Shown: positions 51,297-60,750 of the stretch, in pieces
Layout of the letters: the number at the start of each line of letters is the position of its first letter
Numbering within the stretch: position 1 is the first letter of the stretch
NCBI GenBank assembly: GCA_024233215.1
Contig: JACKPW010000005.1
Span: forward strand, 62,001 to 126,000
Origin: Verrucomicrobiales bacterium
GTDB lineage: Bacteria > Verrucomicrobiota > Verrucomicrobiia > Limisphaerales > J093
DNA: 64,000 nt
Direction: 5' to 3'
Notes under the pieces: generated by a model
Seen by the model: the letters and a program-made list of their open reading frames with translations, nothing else
What the model was told of the DNA's origin: nothing
Databases searched by the model: none
Made by a program: the position numbers and the translations under genes

Positions 51297-54071
51297 ATGA
51301 AGTCCATCGTCGCTTCCGTGTTGCTGGGGTTCATCCCGCTGACGTCACAGGCAGGCATCCCCCTGCCGGAGCATCCCCGCCCCGATTTCGAACGTGCCGA
51401 ATGGTTGAACCTGAATGGCCGGTGGCAGTTTCGGTTCGATGCGGACGATGCCGGTCGGGACGGCGGCTGGTTTCGTGGCGAGACCCCCTTTTCCAAGGGA
51501 ATCACCGTGCCCTTTCCGTGGGGATCCGTGCTGTCGACCCTGGAGGACGAGGCGGACATCGGCTGGTATCAGCGGACGATCACGGCGCCGGCAGGCTGGG
51601 CGGGGCGGCGGGTCTTTCTGGTGGTGGGTGCGAGCGACTGGCACACCACGGCGTGGCTGGACGGCGAGCTGTTGGGGCAGCATCGCGGCGGCTACACGCC
51701 GTTTGAATTCGATCTGACGCCTCACCTCAAACCGGGAACGGAGCAACAGTTGGTGCTGCGGGTGGACGACCGTCCGCATCCGTTCAAGCTGGAAGGCAAG
51801 CAGGGCTACGGTGCGGCCCGGGGGATCTGGCAGACGGTCTACCTGGAGGCCCGTCCGGAAACGCACCTCGAGGTGCTGCATTTCGTGCCCGACATCGACG
51901 CCGGCAAGGTCACCGTGCGGGGATCGGTCAGTCAGCCACCGCCGCGGGGCACGACGTTGACGCTTCGTTTCCTCACCGGGGATTTGCCCGAGGCGAGGGC
52001 TGAAATCAGCCGGGAATCGCGGGATTTCCAATTCGAGGTGCCGGTGCCCAACGCCCGTTGGTGGTCCCTGGAGGATCCCTTCCTCTACGAGGTCGAGGCC
52101 GACCTGAGCGCCGGCGACACCACCGACCGGGTGACGACCTACTTCGGCATGCGGAAGATCAGCGTCGTGGACCTGCCCGGGACAGACTTCCCCTACATCG
52201 CCCTGAACAACCGGCCCGTCTACATCGAGAGCACGCTGGATCAATCCTATCACCCGGACGGGTTCTACACGTGGCCGAGCGACGAGTACATGCGCGATGA
52301 AATCCTGCGGACCCGCCGGCTGGGGCTGAACATGCAGCGGCTGCACGTGAAGATCGAGCTGCCCCGCAAGCTTTACTGGGCGGACCGGCTGGGCGTGCTG
52401 TTGATGAGCGATGTCCCGAACAGTTGGGGCGAGCCGGACAACGAGATGCATTTCGAGATCGAGACGGCGTTGCGCGGCATGATCCGGCGGGACTTCAACC
52501 ACCCGTCGATCTTCTGCTGGGTGCCGTTCAACGAGACGTGGGGCCTCTTCACCGGCAAGGGGAGCGACCGCTCCTACCGGCCGGAGACCCAGGAATGGGT
52601 GGCCTCGGTCTACCGCCTGGCGAAGCAACTCGATCCCACCCGACTCGTCGAGGACAACTCCCCCTGCAACTACGATCACGTCGAAACGGACCTCAATTCC
52701 TGGCACGCCTACCTGCCGGGGTATGAATGGGCGTCGAAGCTCGACGAGTTCTGCCGTGAGACGTACCCGGGCTCGAAGTGGAACTTCATCGGCGGCCGGG
52801 AACAGGGACGCCAGCCGATGTTCAACAGCGAATGCGGCAACGTCTGGGGCTACGAGGGGAGCACGGGGGACTGCGACTGGAGCTGGGATTATCACATCAT
52901 GATGAACGAGTTCCGGCGGCACCCCAAGATCTGCGGCTGGCTCTACACCGAGCATCACGACGTGATCAACGAGTGGAACGGCTACTACCGGTTCGATCGC
53001 TCGGAGAAATTCACGGGCCTGGAGGAACTGGTTCCGGGCATGAGCCTGCGGGACTTGCACGGCCCGTTCTACATCTCGACCGGCAGCGACCTGTGCCGGG
53101 ATGTCCGGCCGGGCGAGACCGTGGAGATTCCCCTCTTTGCCTCCTTCATGACCGATGTGGCCCCGGGGGACACGCTCAATCTGCGGATGCACACCTACGG
53201 CTGGGATTCGTTCGGACGGGCGTGGTCGGTGGGGCAGGAGGTGACAACCGTGCCGTTCAAGCCGTGGATGGCGGAGCCACTCAAGCCGCTCAAGGTGAAG
53301 GTGCCCAAGGGCCGGGGATTGTTGCTCGTGGCGCTGCGGTTGGAGTCTGCCGCGGGGGTGCCGCTGCACTACAACTTCACCACCCTGCGCGTCACCGACG
53401 GACTGCTCCCGCGCGACGAGGAGAGCCGGTTCGGCAAGGCCCGGCTCCGGGCCTTGCGGTTCGCCCCGGACACGTTCAGCGCCGCGGAATGGTCGCTGAA
53501 GCAGTGGAATGTGCTGGACGGCCTGAAGGTGAACGGAGCGGGTTCCGGCCATTTTGAGTACCGTGTCCCGTGGCCGAAAGACCAGGATCCGGCAAAGGTC
53601 GACGGAGCCTCGCTGGTTTTCGAGGCCGGCGCCAAGCAGCTCTTCGGCAAGGACCGCGAAGGCGCTGCCAAACAGGAGGGTGATTACATGCGGGGGAAGG
53701 GTACGCTCGATCCCAGCCTGAATCCGAACGCCTACCCCATGACCGATACGGTCTGTTTCCCCAGCTCGGTGCGCGCGCGCGTCAACGGGACCGTCGTGGG
53801 CACGTTCGATCTGCCGGACGACCCCGCCGATCACCGCGGCATTCTCTCCTGGCATTCGCAGTTGCGTGACCGCTACCTGCGGGAAGCCGGGTCCTACGGT
53901 TACCTCTGCGAAGCCACCATTCCGGTGGAAGTGCTGCAAGCCGCGGCCGATGCCGGTGTTCTGGTGATCCGGTTCGAGGTCGATGACACGTTGCCCGGCG
54001 GGCTGGCGCTGTATGGCGAACGCTTCGGGCGCTACCCCGTGGATCCCGCAGTGCTGTTGAAGCTGAAGTAG
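51297..54071 (+). CDS. Glycoside hydrolase family 2 enzyme, secreted
   Basis: Start at 51297 (MKSIVASVLLGFIPLTSQAG), a signal peptide; the earlier ATG at 51273 adds only a poor N-terminal extension. 924 residues. Order: sugar-binding jelly roll (LNLNGRWQFRFDADD, WYQRTITAPAGWAGRRVFL), Ig-like domain, and TIM barrel with acid/base Glu in WVPFNETWG and nucleophile Glu in MFNSECGNVWG; a long C-terminal beta region follows. Candidates include beta-galactosidase, beta-glucuronidase or a related exo-activity. It is paired with the parallel-beta-helix enzyme 22 bp downstream, as in polysaccharide-degradation loci. Confidence 0.9.
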   Translation: MKSIVASVLLGFIPLTSQAGIPLPEHPRPDFERAEWLNLNGRWQFRFDADDAGRDGGWFRGETPFSKGITVPFPWGSVLSTLEDEADIGWYQRTITAPAGWAGRRVFLVVGASDWHTTAWLDGELLGQHRGGYTPFEFDLTPHLKPGTEQQLVLRVDDRPHPFKLEGKQGYGAARGIWQTVYLEARPETHLEVLHFVPDIDAGKVTVRGSVSQPPPRGTTLTLRFLTGDLPEARAEISRESRDFQFEVPVPNARWWSLEDPFLYEVEADLSAGDTTDRVTTYFGMRKISVVDLPGTDFPYIALNNRPVYIESTLDQSYHPDGFYTWPSDEYMRDEILRTRRLGLNMQRLHVKIELPRKLYWADRLGVLLMSDVPNSWGEPDNEMHFEIETALRGMIRRDFNHPSIFCWVPFNETWGLFTGKGSDRSYRPETQEWVASVYRLAKQLDPTRLVEDNSPCNYDHVETDLNSWHAYLPGYEWASKLDEFCRETYPGSKWNFIGGREQGRQPMFNSECGNVWGYEGSTGDCDWSWDYHIMMNEFRRHPKICGWLYTEHHDVINEWNGYYRFDRSEKFTGLEELVPGMSLRDLHGPFYISTGSDLCRDVRPGETVEIPLFASFMTDVAPGDTLNLRMHTYGWDSFGRAWSVGQEVTTVPFKPWMAEPLKPLKVKVPKGRGLLLVALRLESAAGVPLHYNFTTLRVTDGLLPRDEESRFGKARLRALRFAPDTFSAAEWSLKQWNVLDGLKVNGAGSGHFEYRVPWPKDQDPAKVDGASLVFEAGAKQLFGKDREGAAKQEGDYMRGKGTLDPSLNPNAYPMTDTVCFPSSVRARVNGTVVGTFDLPDDPADHRGILSWHSQLRDRYLREAGSYGYLCEATIPVEVLQAAADAGVLVIRFEVDDTLPGGLALYGERFGRYPVDPAVLLKLK

Positions 54072-54092
54072 GCGTCCTGCGGCATTCGTGAA

Positions 54093-56012
54093 ATGAAGGC
54101 GCTGCGGCAAGTGATGTGGGCGACGGTGCTGGGCGGCGCGTTTCACGCCTCGGCCGTCGAGTGGCACGTTTCCCCGACCGGGAGTTCGCAACCTGACGGT
54201 TCCGCGGCCCGCCCTTTCGCCACGTTGCGGGAGGCGGTTGCCGCCATGCGGAAGGTCCGCGTTGGGGAGACGCGTCGCATCGTGGTACATGGCGGGGATT
54301 ACTTCGAGGCGGGCTGCGTGCTCGGGCCGGACGACTCCGGACTGACCGTTCAAGCAGCTGAGGAAGAACGCCCAATGCTTCACGGCGGTCGCCGGATCAC
54401 GGAGTGGCGAACGGGTGAGAACGGCTGGCTCTCGGCCAACTTGCCGCCGCTGTCCGAAGGAGTAGATGGGGTGCCAGGCGACCTCCTGCTGCCGGATTGG
54501 GAAGTGCGCTTGTTGCTGGTGAACGGCGAATCGCGTCCGCGGGCGCGGTTTCCCGCGGAAGACCGGCTGGAGCACGAGACGCACTTTGACGTGCCGTGGA
54601 TGAGCAGCACCGGTGGTGGGTGGAAACGCAAACCGACCGAAGCGGAACTCACGACCCTGAAGTATCGCGAGGGTGATCTGCCCGATGGACTGGAGACCCG
54701 GAACGCGGAAGTCACCGTCTATCACATGTGGGACGAGTCGGTGGTCGGGCTGCAGTCAATCGATCCTGCCTCCCACACGCTGCGGTTCTCGAACCCGTCC
54801 GGCCATCCGCCGGGGGCGTTTGGGGTGCGTGAATACGTCATTTGGAACCTCCGCGAAGGCCTGACCCGGCCCGGTCAGTGGTATCACGACCGCGTCAAGG
54901 GCGAGATCGTCTACTGGCCGCTGCCGGGGGAGGACCCGTCGAACCTCAGGATCGTGGTGCCGACCCACACGACCATCCTGCGCTTGCAGGGCGACCGTCG
55001 TCGACCGGTCCGGAACGTCACGATCCGCGGCCTGTCGTTCGCCGCCACCACCGTTCCCCTGGTGGCCGGGGGCTTTGCCGCCGCACGGTTTGATGGTGCG
55101 GTGTCGTTGCGCAACGCGGAGGATTGTCGGATCGAGAACGTCACCGTCCTTGGCGTGGCGGGGCAGGGGATCAACAGCGGGGGCGGCCTGCGGAACGTCG
55201 AGGTCGTCGATTCCGAGGTGGGCGACTGCGGGGCCGGCGGTCTCTACGTGGGCGGCACCCGGGTGACCTTGCGGAACAACCACGTCCACGACATCGGCCG
55301 CAGCTTTCCCAGTGCCATCGGCATCTTTCGCGGTGGACGCGATTCGCTGGTGTCGAACAACGAGGTGCACGAATGCACCTACTCGGCCATCAACTACGGT
55401 GGGACGGGCAATGTGATTGCGAGCAACCTGCTGTATCACTGCATGACCGAACTGCACGACGGCGCGGCGATCTACATGTTTGCGGCCACGAACTGCGTGC
55501 TTCGGGGCAACGTGGCTCGCGATGTCCCGGACACCGGCGGTTACGGTTCCTCGGCCTATTATCTGGATGAACGCAGTTACGGGAGCGTGGTCGAGGGCAA
55601 CCTGTCCGTGCGGGTGGCCCGGCCGCTGCACATGCACATGGCGACGAACAACATCGTCCGGAACAACGTGTTTATCGTCGACGGCAACGCCCGCCTGACC
55701 TTCCCGCGATGCGAGCAGTTCACGCTGGAGGGCAACGTGCTATACGCCACCGGCGACATCCGCATCGAAAACGTCGGCGCGATCACCACGTGGAAGGACA
55801 ACGTGTTCCACTCCGGCACGGGCAAGTTCACGCAGGTCTATCAGGAGAATTATCAGAACCGGCGGACGGAGAAGGGACCGCCACCCGGAACCGTGACGGA
55901 CGATCCGCAGTTCGTGGATTGGCAGGACGGCGATTTCGGATATCGCGAGGGCTCCCGGGCCTTGAAACTGGGGCTGCGTCCAATCGATTCCCGAGGAGCG
56001 GGTCGGAAGTAG
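54093..56012 (+). CDS. Secreted right-handed parallel beta-helix enzyme, GH141-like
   Basis: 639 residues with signal peptide (MWATVLGGAFHASAVEW). The N-terminus WHVSPTGSSQPDGSAARPFA, with ATLREAVAAMR, is typical of pectin-lyase-fold hydrolases. An inserted domain (about 100-260) precedes the beta-helix (about 300-590) with rungs such as RNVTIRGLSF, RIENVTVLGVAG, LRNNHVHDIG, NVIASNLLYHCM and SVVEGNLSV. This organisation is that of GH141-type proteins (alpha-fucosidase/xylanase activities reported for the family) as I remember them. Coupled with GH2, it likely trims complex plant or algal glycans. Catalytic residues cannot be named from sequence alone. Confidence 0.8.
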   Translation: MKALRQVMWATVLGGAFHASAVEWHVSPTGSSQPDGSAARPFATLREAVAAMRKVRVGETRRIVVHGGDYFEAGCVLGPDDSGLTVQAAEEERPMLHGGRRITEWRTGENGWLSANLPPLSEGVDGVPGDLLLPDWEVRLLLVNGESRPRARFPAEDRLEHETHFDVPWMSSTGGGWKRKPTEAELTTLKYREGDLPDGLETRNAEVTVYHMWDESVVGLQSIDPASHTLRFSNPSGHPPGAFGVREYVIWNLREGLTRPGQWYHDRVKGEIVYWPLPGEDPSNLRIVVPTHTTILRLQGDRRRPVRNVTIRGLSFAATTVPLVAGGFAAARFDGAVSLRNAEDCRIENVTVLGVAGQGINSGGGLRNVEVVDSEVGDCGAGGLYVGGTRVTLRNNHVHDIGRSFPSAIGIFRGGRDSLVSNNEVHECTYSAINYGGTGNVIASNLLYHCMTELHDGAAIYMFAATNCVLRGNVARDVPDTGGYGSSAYYLDERSYGSVVEGNLSVRVARPLHMHMATNNIVRNNVFIVDGNARLTFPRCEQFTLEGNVLYATGDIRIENVGAITTWKDNVFHSGTGKFTQVYQENYQNRRTEKGPPPGTVTDDPQFVDWQDGDFGYREGSRALKLGLRPIDSRGAGRK

Positions 56013-56046
56013 CGGTCGTGGCGAGGATAGCGCCGGCTTTCCACTA

Positions 56047-56284
56047 AGCCGTAGGAATTCAGTCGACTTGGGAATGACACGGATTTCACGAATCCTCACG
56101 GAAGCCAATGCGAGGGAATGCCCGGGCAGATGGCGTGCGTCCCGACGATCAGGCCCGGTTACCGGTCAGTGACTGCGGCGCGTCATCGATCCAAGCGGTA
56201 CCCGTCCAGGTCCCTCCCCACTGCTCTTCTTGGAATCCGTGAGAATCTGCGGAATCTGTGTCTCTTCACTGAATCGTCACGGGC
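56047..56284 (+). repeat. 240-bp MITE-like repeat, copy A
   Basis: Starts AGCCGTAGGAATTCAGTCGA and ends CACTGAATCGTCACGG. It is nearly identical over its length to 60751-60990, including GACACGGATTTCACGAAT near the left and AATCCGTGAGAATCTG near the right, which are inverted copies of each other. No coding frame is conserved between the copies. It fills most of the 343-bp gap between the beta-helix gene and the next prepilin-like gene. Confidence 0.85.
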
Positions 56285-56355
56285 CAAGGACCGATGCCCG
56301 AAGCCTGAGCTTGCCATGGCCCGTCCGATGCTGAAATCTGCCGGGCAGAATCCTC

Positions 56356-57081
56356 ATGAAACCTGCCAGCAGAACCGGCGTCGTCGGCCGTGCGAATCCC
56401 CGGGCTTCTCATGGTCTGACCCTGATGGAACTCCTCGCGGTGTTGTTCTGCCTTTCTGTGCTTGTCGGGATTTGCCTGTCCACGCTCTCGGGATCCTGCA
56501 AATCGCTTGGGCCCCGCTGTCTCGGGAACCTCAGGAATGCCACGCTGGCCGCTATCTTGTTTTCGCAGGATCACCAGGACCGGTTTCCGGACGAAGTGCC
56601 GGTGGGCGAAGGTGGCAGTCTCGGGTTGGGTTGGGATGCCTGGCTGCATTTCAGAACCCTTTCCAACCAATGGATGAAACCTCGGGATCTGGTCTGTCCG
56701 ACCGAATCGAAGGGGCGACTCGGCTCGGTGGCCTCGAACTGGACCGGTCCCCGCTCCGGGACCCTCAGCTATTTCATCAACGTGGACGCCAGCGCCAGGG
56801 AACCTCGGGGGATCCTGTTTGGTGACCGGCATCTTGCCGCGAATGGCGGTGCTCTACAGCCCGGGTTGGCCTTGATTCACTCGAACTCTGTGCTCCATTG
56901 GACCCGTGAATTGCACCAACGGCCACTGACCAACTTCACCTACGGCAATCTCGCCTTCAGCGACGGCCATACCGAGGGGTTTCAGTCCCCGGACTTGATC
57001 CGGGGATTCCTGCACGGACTGCCCAAGCCCACCCGCTTGTTGATGCCGCAATCCGGCGTGGGGAACAGGGGCGGGCGTTGA
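56356..57081 (+). CDS. Prepilin-like protein with an unusual cysteine-rich helix
   Basis: 241 residues. The class III signal is HGLTLMELLAVLFCLSVLVG: cleavage Gly, Leu at +1 in place of Phe, Glu at +5. The helix contains Cys residues (FCLSVLVGIC), which is atypical. The body includes CPTESKGRLGS and the recurrent C-terminal YGNLAFSDGHTEGFQ motif (DGH). It sits directly downstream of the repeat copy A. No pilus apparatus is nearby. Confidence 0.85.
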   Translation: MKPASRTGVVGRANPRASHGLTLMELLAVLFCLSVLVGICLSTLSGSCKSLGPRCLGNLRNATLAAILFSQDHQDRFPDEVPVGEGGSLGLGWDAWLHFRTLSNQWMKPRDLVCPTESKGRLGSVASNWTGPRSGTLSYFINVDASAREPRGILFGDRHLAANGGALQPGLALIHSNSVLHWTRELHQRPLTNFTYGNLAFSDGHTEGFQSPDLIRGFLHGLPKPTRLLMPQSGVGNRGGR

Positions 57082-57212
57082 CTGGGTATGCACGGAGGCG
57101 CGCTGGCCGTCGTTTGGCGCGGTCGACAGCGATCCATCGCGCTTCTGTCTGCGCCCGCCCTGGTGCCCCCGCGGGGGAAGACGCCTGGGATTCCGTCGAT
57201 TGCGCTCAGCCT

Positions 57213-57377
57213 AGAAAAAGCAGTTGAACCGCAGATCGACACAGATAGACGCAGATACCCAAGGACTTGCGCGATCTTCGCGTCACACCCAATGGGTGAA
57301 GACATCCGGCGGACGTGGGGGGCTCACGTCGAGGGACTTATCTGCGTTCATCCCCGTTCATCTGCGGTTTCCAGGCT
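57213..57377 (+). repeat. 165-bp dispersed repeat, copy 2 (plus orientation)
   Basis: Matches the minus strand of 37201-37366. Left end AAAAAGCAGTTGAACCGCAG, right end CATCTGCGGTTTCC, with inverted core AACCGCAGAT. It lies in the 377-bp gap between the prepilin-like gene and bcp; the rest of that gap holds no recognisable feature. Confidence 0.8.
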
Positions 57378-57458
57378 CAGGAGACTTGCGGTCTGTGACA
57401 TTGCTGGCAGTTTTCACCCGCCGGGCGCAATGAAGCCGTCCCGGCAATGCAACCACCC

Positions 57459-57944
57459 ATGGCAAAACTGGAACTTAAGTTCAAGGAGGGCGACATCGCC
57501 CCCGATTTCACGGCACCCACCCAGGACGGCACCGAGGTGTCACTCAAGGATTTTCGGGGGAGACCGGTCGTGCTGTACTTCTATCCGAGAGACAACACAC
57601 CCGGCTGCACGATTGAAGCCTGCGCCTTCCGGGACAACTGGGCGGCTTTGCAGTCTGCCGGTGCCGTGGTGTTGGGGGTGAGCACGGACACCGTCAAGCG
57701 ACACGAGAACTTCGCGCGGAGGTTCGAGCTGCCATTCCCGTTGATTGCCGACCCCGACCGCAAGGTGGTGAACACCTACGGCGTTTACGCGGAGAAGAGC
57801 TTCATGGGTCGGCTGTCGATGGGCACCCACCGGATCACGTTCCTGATTGATGGGGAGGGACGCATCGCGCGGATCTGGCCGAAGGTGAGTGTCAAAGGAC
57901 ACGCCGGAGAGGTGCTCGAGGCCGTCAAGGCTCTGAAAAGCTAG
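57459..57944 (+). CDS. bcp: Thioredoxin-dependent thiol peroxidase (Bcp/PrxQ)
   Basis: Start at 57459 (MAKLELKFKEGDIAPDFTAP); the ATG at 57447 adds only four residues. 161 residues, standard length. It reduces hydrogen and organic peroxides using thioredoxin. The peroxidatic Cys is C50 in YPRDNTPGCTIEAC and the resolving Cys is C55, the five-residue spacing of the atypical 2-Cys Bcp/PrxQ group. The Thr and Arg of the active site (TPGC; ITFLIDGEGRI region) are present. It appears monocistronic. Confidence 0.93.
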   Translation: MAKLELKFKEGDIAPDFTAPTQDGTEVSLKDFRGRPVVLYFYPRDNTPGCTIEACAFRDNWAALQSAGAVVLGVSTDTVKRHENFARRFELPFPLIADPDRKVVNTYGVYAEKSFMGRLSMGTHRITFLIDGEGRIARIWPKVSVKGHAGEVLEAVKALKS

Positions 57945-57979
57945 CGCCGTGCCTGGCTGTCACCCCGGTGGGGCGGGGG

Positions 57980-58852
57980 CTATTGCAGTCCTTCGGCGGG
58001 GATGGAGCGGCGGCTGCTGGAGTGTTTTTGCAGCCAGGCCACGTCGCGATTGCCGGGGGACAAGACATCAAGCCGCAACAACTGCGTGGGCTTCAGTTCC
58101 GGCGTGGTGCGCTCATCCTCCCAGCGCTTGATTTCACTGTGACCATCCGCGTAGGTGATCCCGGCGCCCCGGTTGTGCCAACCGGCCGGGAAGTCCACCA
58201 ACTTGGCGAGGTTGCCGCGGTTCTTCAGGTTGGTGATGAACATGCCGTCGTTGATGCTGTCCGGCCGTTCATCGATGAGCACCCACAGCTCGGACGGCGA
58301 GGGGGAGAAGATGGAGTTGATGTTTCGAAACACCCGGTACTCGTCCTCCCCGATGGGTTCCGTGCCGGTGTAGTTCAGCCAACAGTTCATCGACACGCTG
58401 CGTACCCGAGGATGAGCGCCGTCGGCCAGGTTGACGGTGGTGCGGTCCGAAGGGCAGCGGTAAACGGCCGGTGCGTCGGAGACGTAGGGGCCCACCTGCG
58501 AGAAGCGTTCGTCGGTGAGATAGAGGGCATTGGTGTTGTCCGGACTGGATGTGAAGTCCAGCCAGCCGGAAACCCACCGGTCAGCGCCCGCGAAGGAGCC
58601 GCCCTTGACCGCCGGCAGGCGCCCCTCGTTTTCGTCCGCGTACATTGACCACGCCAGGAACAGATCGCGCTGGTTCTTGCGGCAATGCACCTCATGGGCC
58701 CGGCCCTTGGAACGGGCCAACGCCGGCAGCAGGAGACCGACCAGCAGCCCGATGATCGCGAACACCACCATGAGCTCCACCAGCGTGAAACCGTCCCGGT
58801 TCCTCCGGATTGGGAGGCCGGTGGCGGAAAACGCTGGTTGCCTGGGCTGCAT
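57980..58852 (-). CDS. Prepilin-like protein (DUF1559-type body)
   Basis: Start at 58852 (MQPRQPAFSATGLPIRRNRD), giving a short basic leader before GFTLVELMVVFAIIGLLVGL; the longer frame upstream has no support. 290 residues. After cleavage at the Gly the helix carries Glu at +5. The body has the family features CRKNQRDLFLAWSMYADENE, CPSDRTTV and a C-terminal ITYADGHSEIKRWED motif. It is the third such protein in the window; they are too different in sequence to be recent duplicates. Confidence 0.9.
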   Translation of the reverse strand: MQPRQPAFSATGLPIRRNRDGFTLVELMVVFAIIGLLVGLLLPALARSKGRAHEVHCRKNQRDLFLAWSMYADENEGRLPAVKGGSFAGADRWVSGWLDFTSSPDNTNALYLTDERFSQVGPYVSDAPAVYRCPSDRTTVNLADGAHPRVRSVSMNCWLNYTGTEPIGEDEYRVFRNINSIFSPSPSELWVLIDERPDSINDGMFITNLKNRGNLAKLVDFPAGWHNRGAGITYADGHSEIKRWEDERTTPELKPTQLLRLDVLSPGNRDVAWLQKHSSSRRSIPAEGLQ

Positions 58853-58936
58853 GGCTTTCGACTGAACGGTCAAACCATACCCCCCGGTCGCAGACTTGGC
58901 AAGCCCGGCAAATGCCCGTTTTGCTGACCCCGTGGC

Positions 58937-58954
58937 GGCGAACTGGCGTTCGCC
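58937..58954. terminator. Short perfect hairpin between the prepilin-like and SLC13 genes
   Basis: GGCGAAC (58937-58943) and GTTCGCC (58948-58954) with a TGGC loop. No T-run follows on either strand. It lies downstream of the SLC13-type gene and upstream of the prepilin-like gene (both minus strand), so it may be a processing or weak termination signal. The rest of the gap 58853-59117 holds nothing clear. Confidence 0.35.
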
Positions 58955-59117
58955 GGCAGCCGCAGGTTGCTTGGGGGGCAGACCGATCCTCCGCCACGAG
59001 GACCGCGGATCCCCATGAGCCATCCCGGGTTCGCCAACTTCCGAGGATTGCGCCATGCCCGGGGGATGCCGCCCCAAAGCCTGCCGTCATGAGGAGCGTA
59101 CCACGGCGGAAAGGCTC

Positions 59118-60635
59118 TCACGGGGTGGCCCACGCCGGCATGCCGGTCGGTGGAATATGAAATACCTGGGTGCCCACGACGTAGACGGCGATGACGGTCA
59201 GGCCGACGCCCAGCAGGTTCAGCACGATTCCCGCACGGGCCATCTGTCGTACGGTCAACCAGCCGCTGCTGAAGACGATGGCATTCGGCGGTGTGGCCAC
59301 CGGCACCATGAACGCCATCGAGGCCGAAAGGGTTGCCGGGATCATCAGCAGGAGCGGGTGGATCGATTGGGCCAGGGCGACCGAAGCCAGGATCGGGAGC
59401 ATCATTTGAGTGCTGGCGGCGTTCGAGGTCAGTTCCGTGAGGAAGGTCATGCTCAGGCAGATGGCCAGGACGATTCCCAGGGCGGGCAGGCTGCCCACCC
59501 CCCGAAACAACGTTTCCGCGAGCCAGGTCGAAAGCCCGCTGTCCTTGAACCCGGCCGCCAGGGCAAAGCCACCGCCAAACAGCAGAATGATCCCCCACGG
59601 CACGCGACCAAAGACCTTGGCCGTGAGCAGGCGTTCGCCTGGTTCGCGCGCCGGCAGCAGGAAGAGCAGCAACGCCATGCCGATCGCCACGGTGCCGTCG
59701 TCGATCAACTCCGGTTGATTGAAAAGCCGGCTCCAGCCCGGCATCACGAATTCCCCAAGCCGGATGTCCACCCGGAACATCCAGAGCAGGGCGGTCACTG
59801 CAAAGACCGTGGCCACGGCTTTCTCCTCCGGTTGCATCGGCCCGAGTTCGGCATACTGCTGCTTCAGCAGATCGCGGTCGATGCGCAGTGTCGGGTCGGG
59901 TCGGTAGAGCCATTGGGTGAGCACGAACCACGTGACGAACAGCATGATCAGCGAGAGGGGAGCCCCCACCAGGCTCCATTGGGCAAAGGTGATCCGGGGC
60001 GCCTCCGGGAAGGTGCTTTCGAAGATGGTCTTCAGGATCAGGTTGGGCGGCGTGCCCACCAGGGTGGCCAGGCCGCCGATGGAACAGGCATACGCGATGC
60101 CGAGCATCAGGCAGGTGGCCAGGGTGCCGGTTTTGTCGCGACCCCAGCGTTCCTCCAGGCCGGTCAGGACCGCCATTCCCACCGGCAGCATCGCCACGGC
60201 GGTGGCGGTGTTCGAGATCCAGGCGGAGAGGAAACCGCAGGCGCACATGAAACCCAGCACCAGCAGGGCCGGGCTGCGACCGAACGCCAGCAGCGTCCGC
60301 AACGCCACCCGGCGATGCAGGTTCCACCGCTCCATTGCCAGGGCGATGAGGAATCCCCCCAGAAACAGGAAGATCGTGCTGTTGATGTATTTGGGGGCGA
60401 TCTCCCGGCTGGTCATCAGTCCCAGCACCGGAAACAACACGAACGGCAGAAGCGACGTTGCCGCCAGCGGCACCGATTCCGTGATCCACCATACTGCCAT
60501 CAGCGCCGCCACCGCCGCCATCCGGTAGATGGGCGGTTCCACTCCGGAAAGCCGCAACGATCCGAGCACCCCTACGAACAGCACCAAGCCCATCCAAAAT
60601 CCCAGTCTTCCCCCTTGTCGTTTCGGTATCGGCAT
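59118..60635 (-). CDS. SLC13/DASS-family sodium:anion symporter
   Basis: Start at 60635 (MPIPKRQGGRLGFWMGLVLF), next to the first helix; the open frame continues upstream into repeat copy B and is not protein-like there. 505 residues, about 11-12 membrane segments. Two Na+/substrate motifs are present: AWISNTATAVAMLPVGM and TELTSNAASTQMMLPILASV (the SNT pairs of the DASS fold), with GIAYACSIGGLATLVGTPPN between. Members carry sulfate, dicarboxylates, citrate or phosphate; the substrate is not decidable here. No metabolic neighbour gives a hint. Confidence 0.92.
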   Translation of the reverse strand: MPIPKRQGGRLGFWMGLVLFVGVLGSLRLSGVEPPIYRMAAVAALMAVWWITESVPLAATSLLPFVLFPVLGLMTSREIAPKYINSTIFLFLGGFLIALAMERWNLHRRVALRTLLAFGRSPALLVLGFMCACGFLSAWISNTATAVAMLPVGMAVLTGLEERWGRDKTGTLATCLMLGIAYACSIGGLATLVGTPPNLILKTIFESTFPEAPRITFAQWSLVGAPLSLIMLFVTWFVLTQWLYRPDPTLRIDRDLLKQQYAELGPMQPEEKAVATVFAVTALLWMFRVDIRLGEFVMPGWSRLFNQPELIDDGTVAIGMALLLFLLPAREPGERLLTAKVFGRVPWGIILLFGGGFALAAGFKDSGLSTWLAETLFRGVGSLPALGIVLAICLSMTFLTELTSNAASTQMMLPILASVALAQSIHPLLLMIPATLSASMAFMVPVATPPNAIVFSSGWLTVRQMARAGIVLNLLGVGLTVIAVYVVGTQVFHIPPTGMPAWATP

Positions 60636-60750
60636 CTGGTCTCCAGTGGTGGTTGCGGTTTCCAATCGGCGGTGACGCGGGACCTTAACCGGTCGGCCCA
60701 CGGGAACACAAGAGCGCGCCCGTCGTCCCCCTTTTCGCGCGTGCGCATCT

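Noticed and set aside
51345..54725. 1126-residue minus-strand frame across the GH2 gene
   Set aside because: Shadow of the GH2 enzyme; composition typical of antisense reading.
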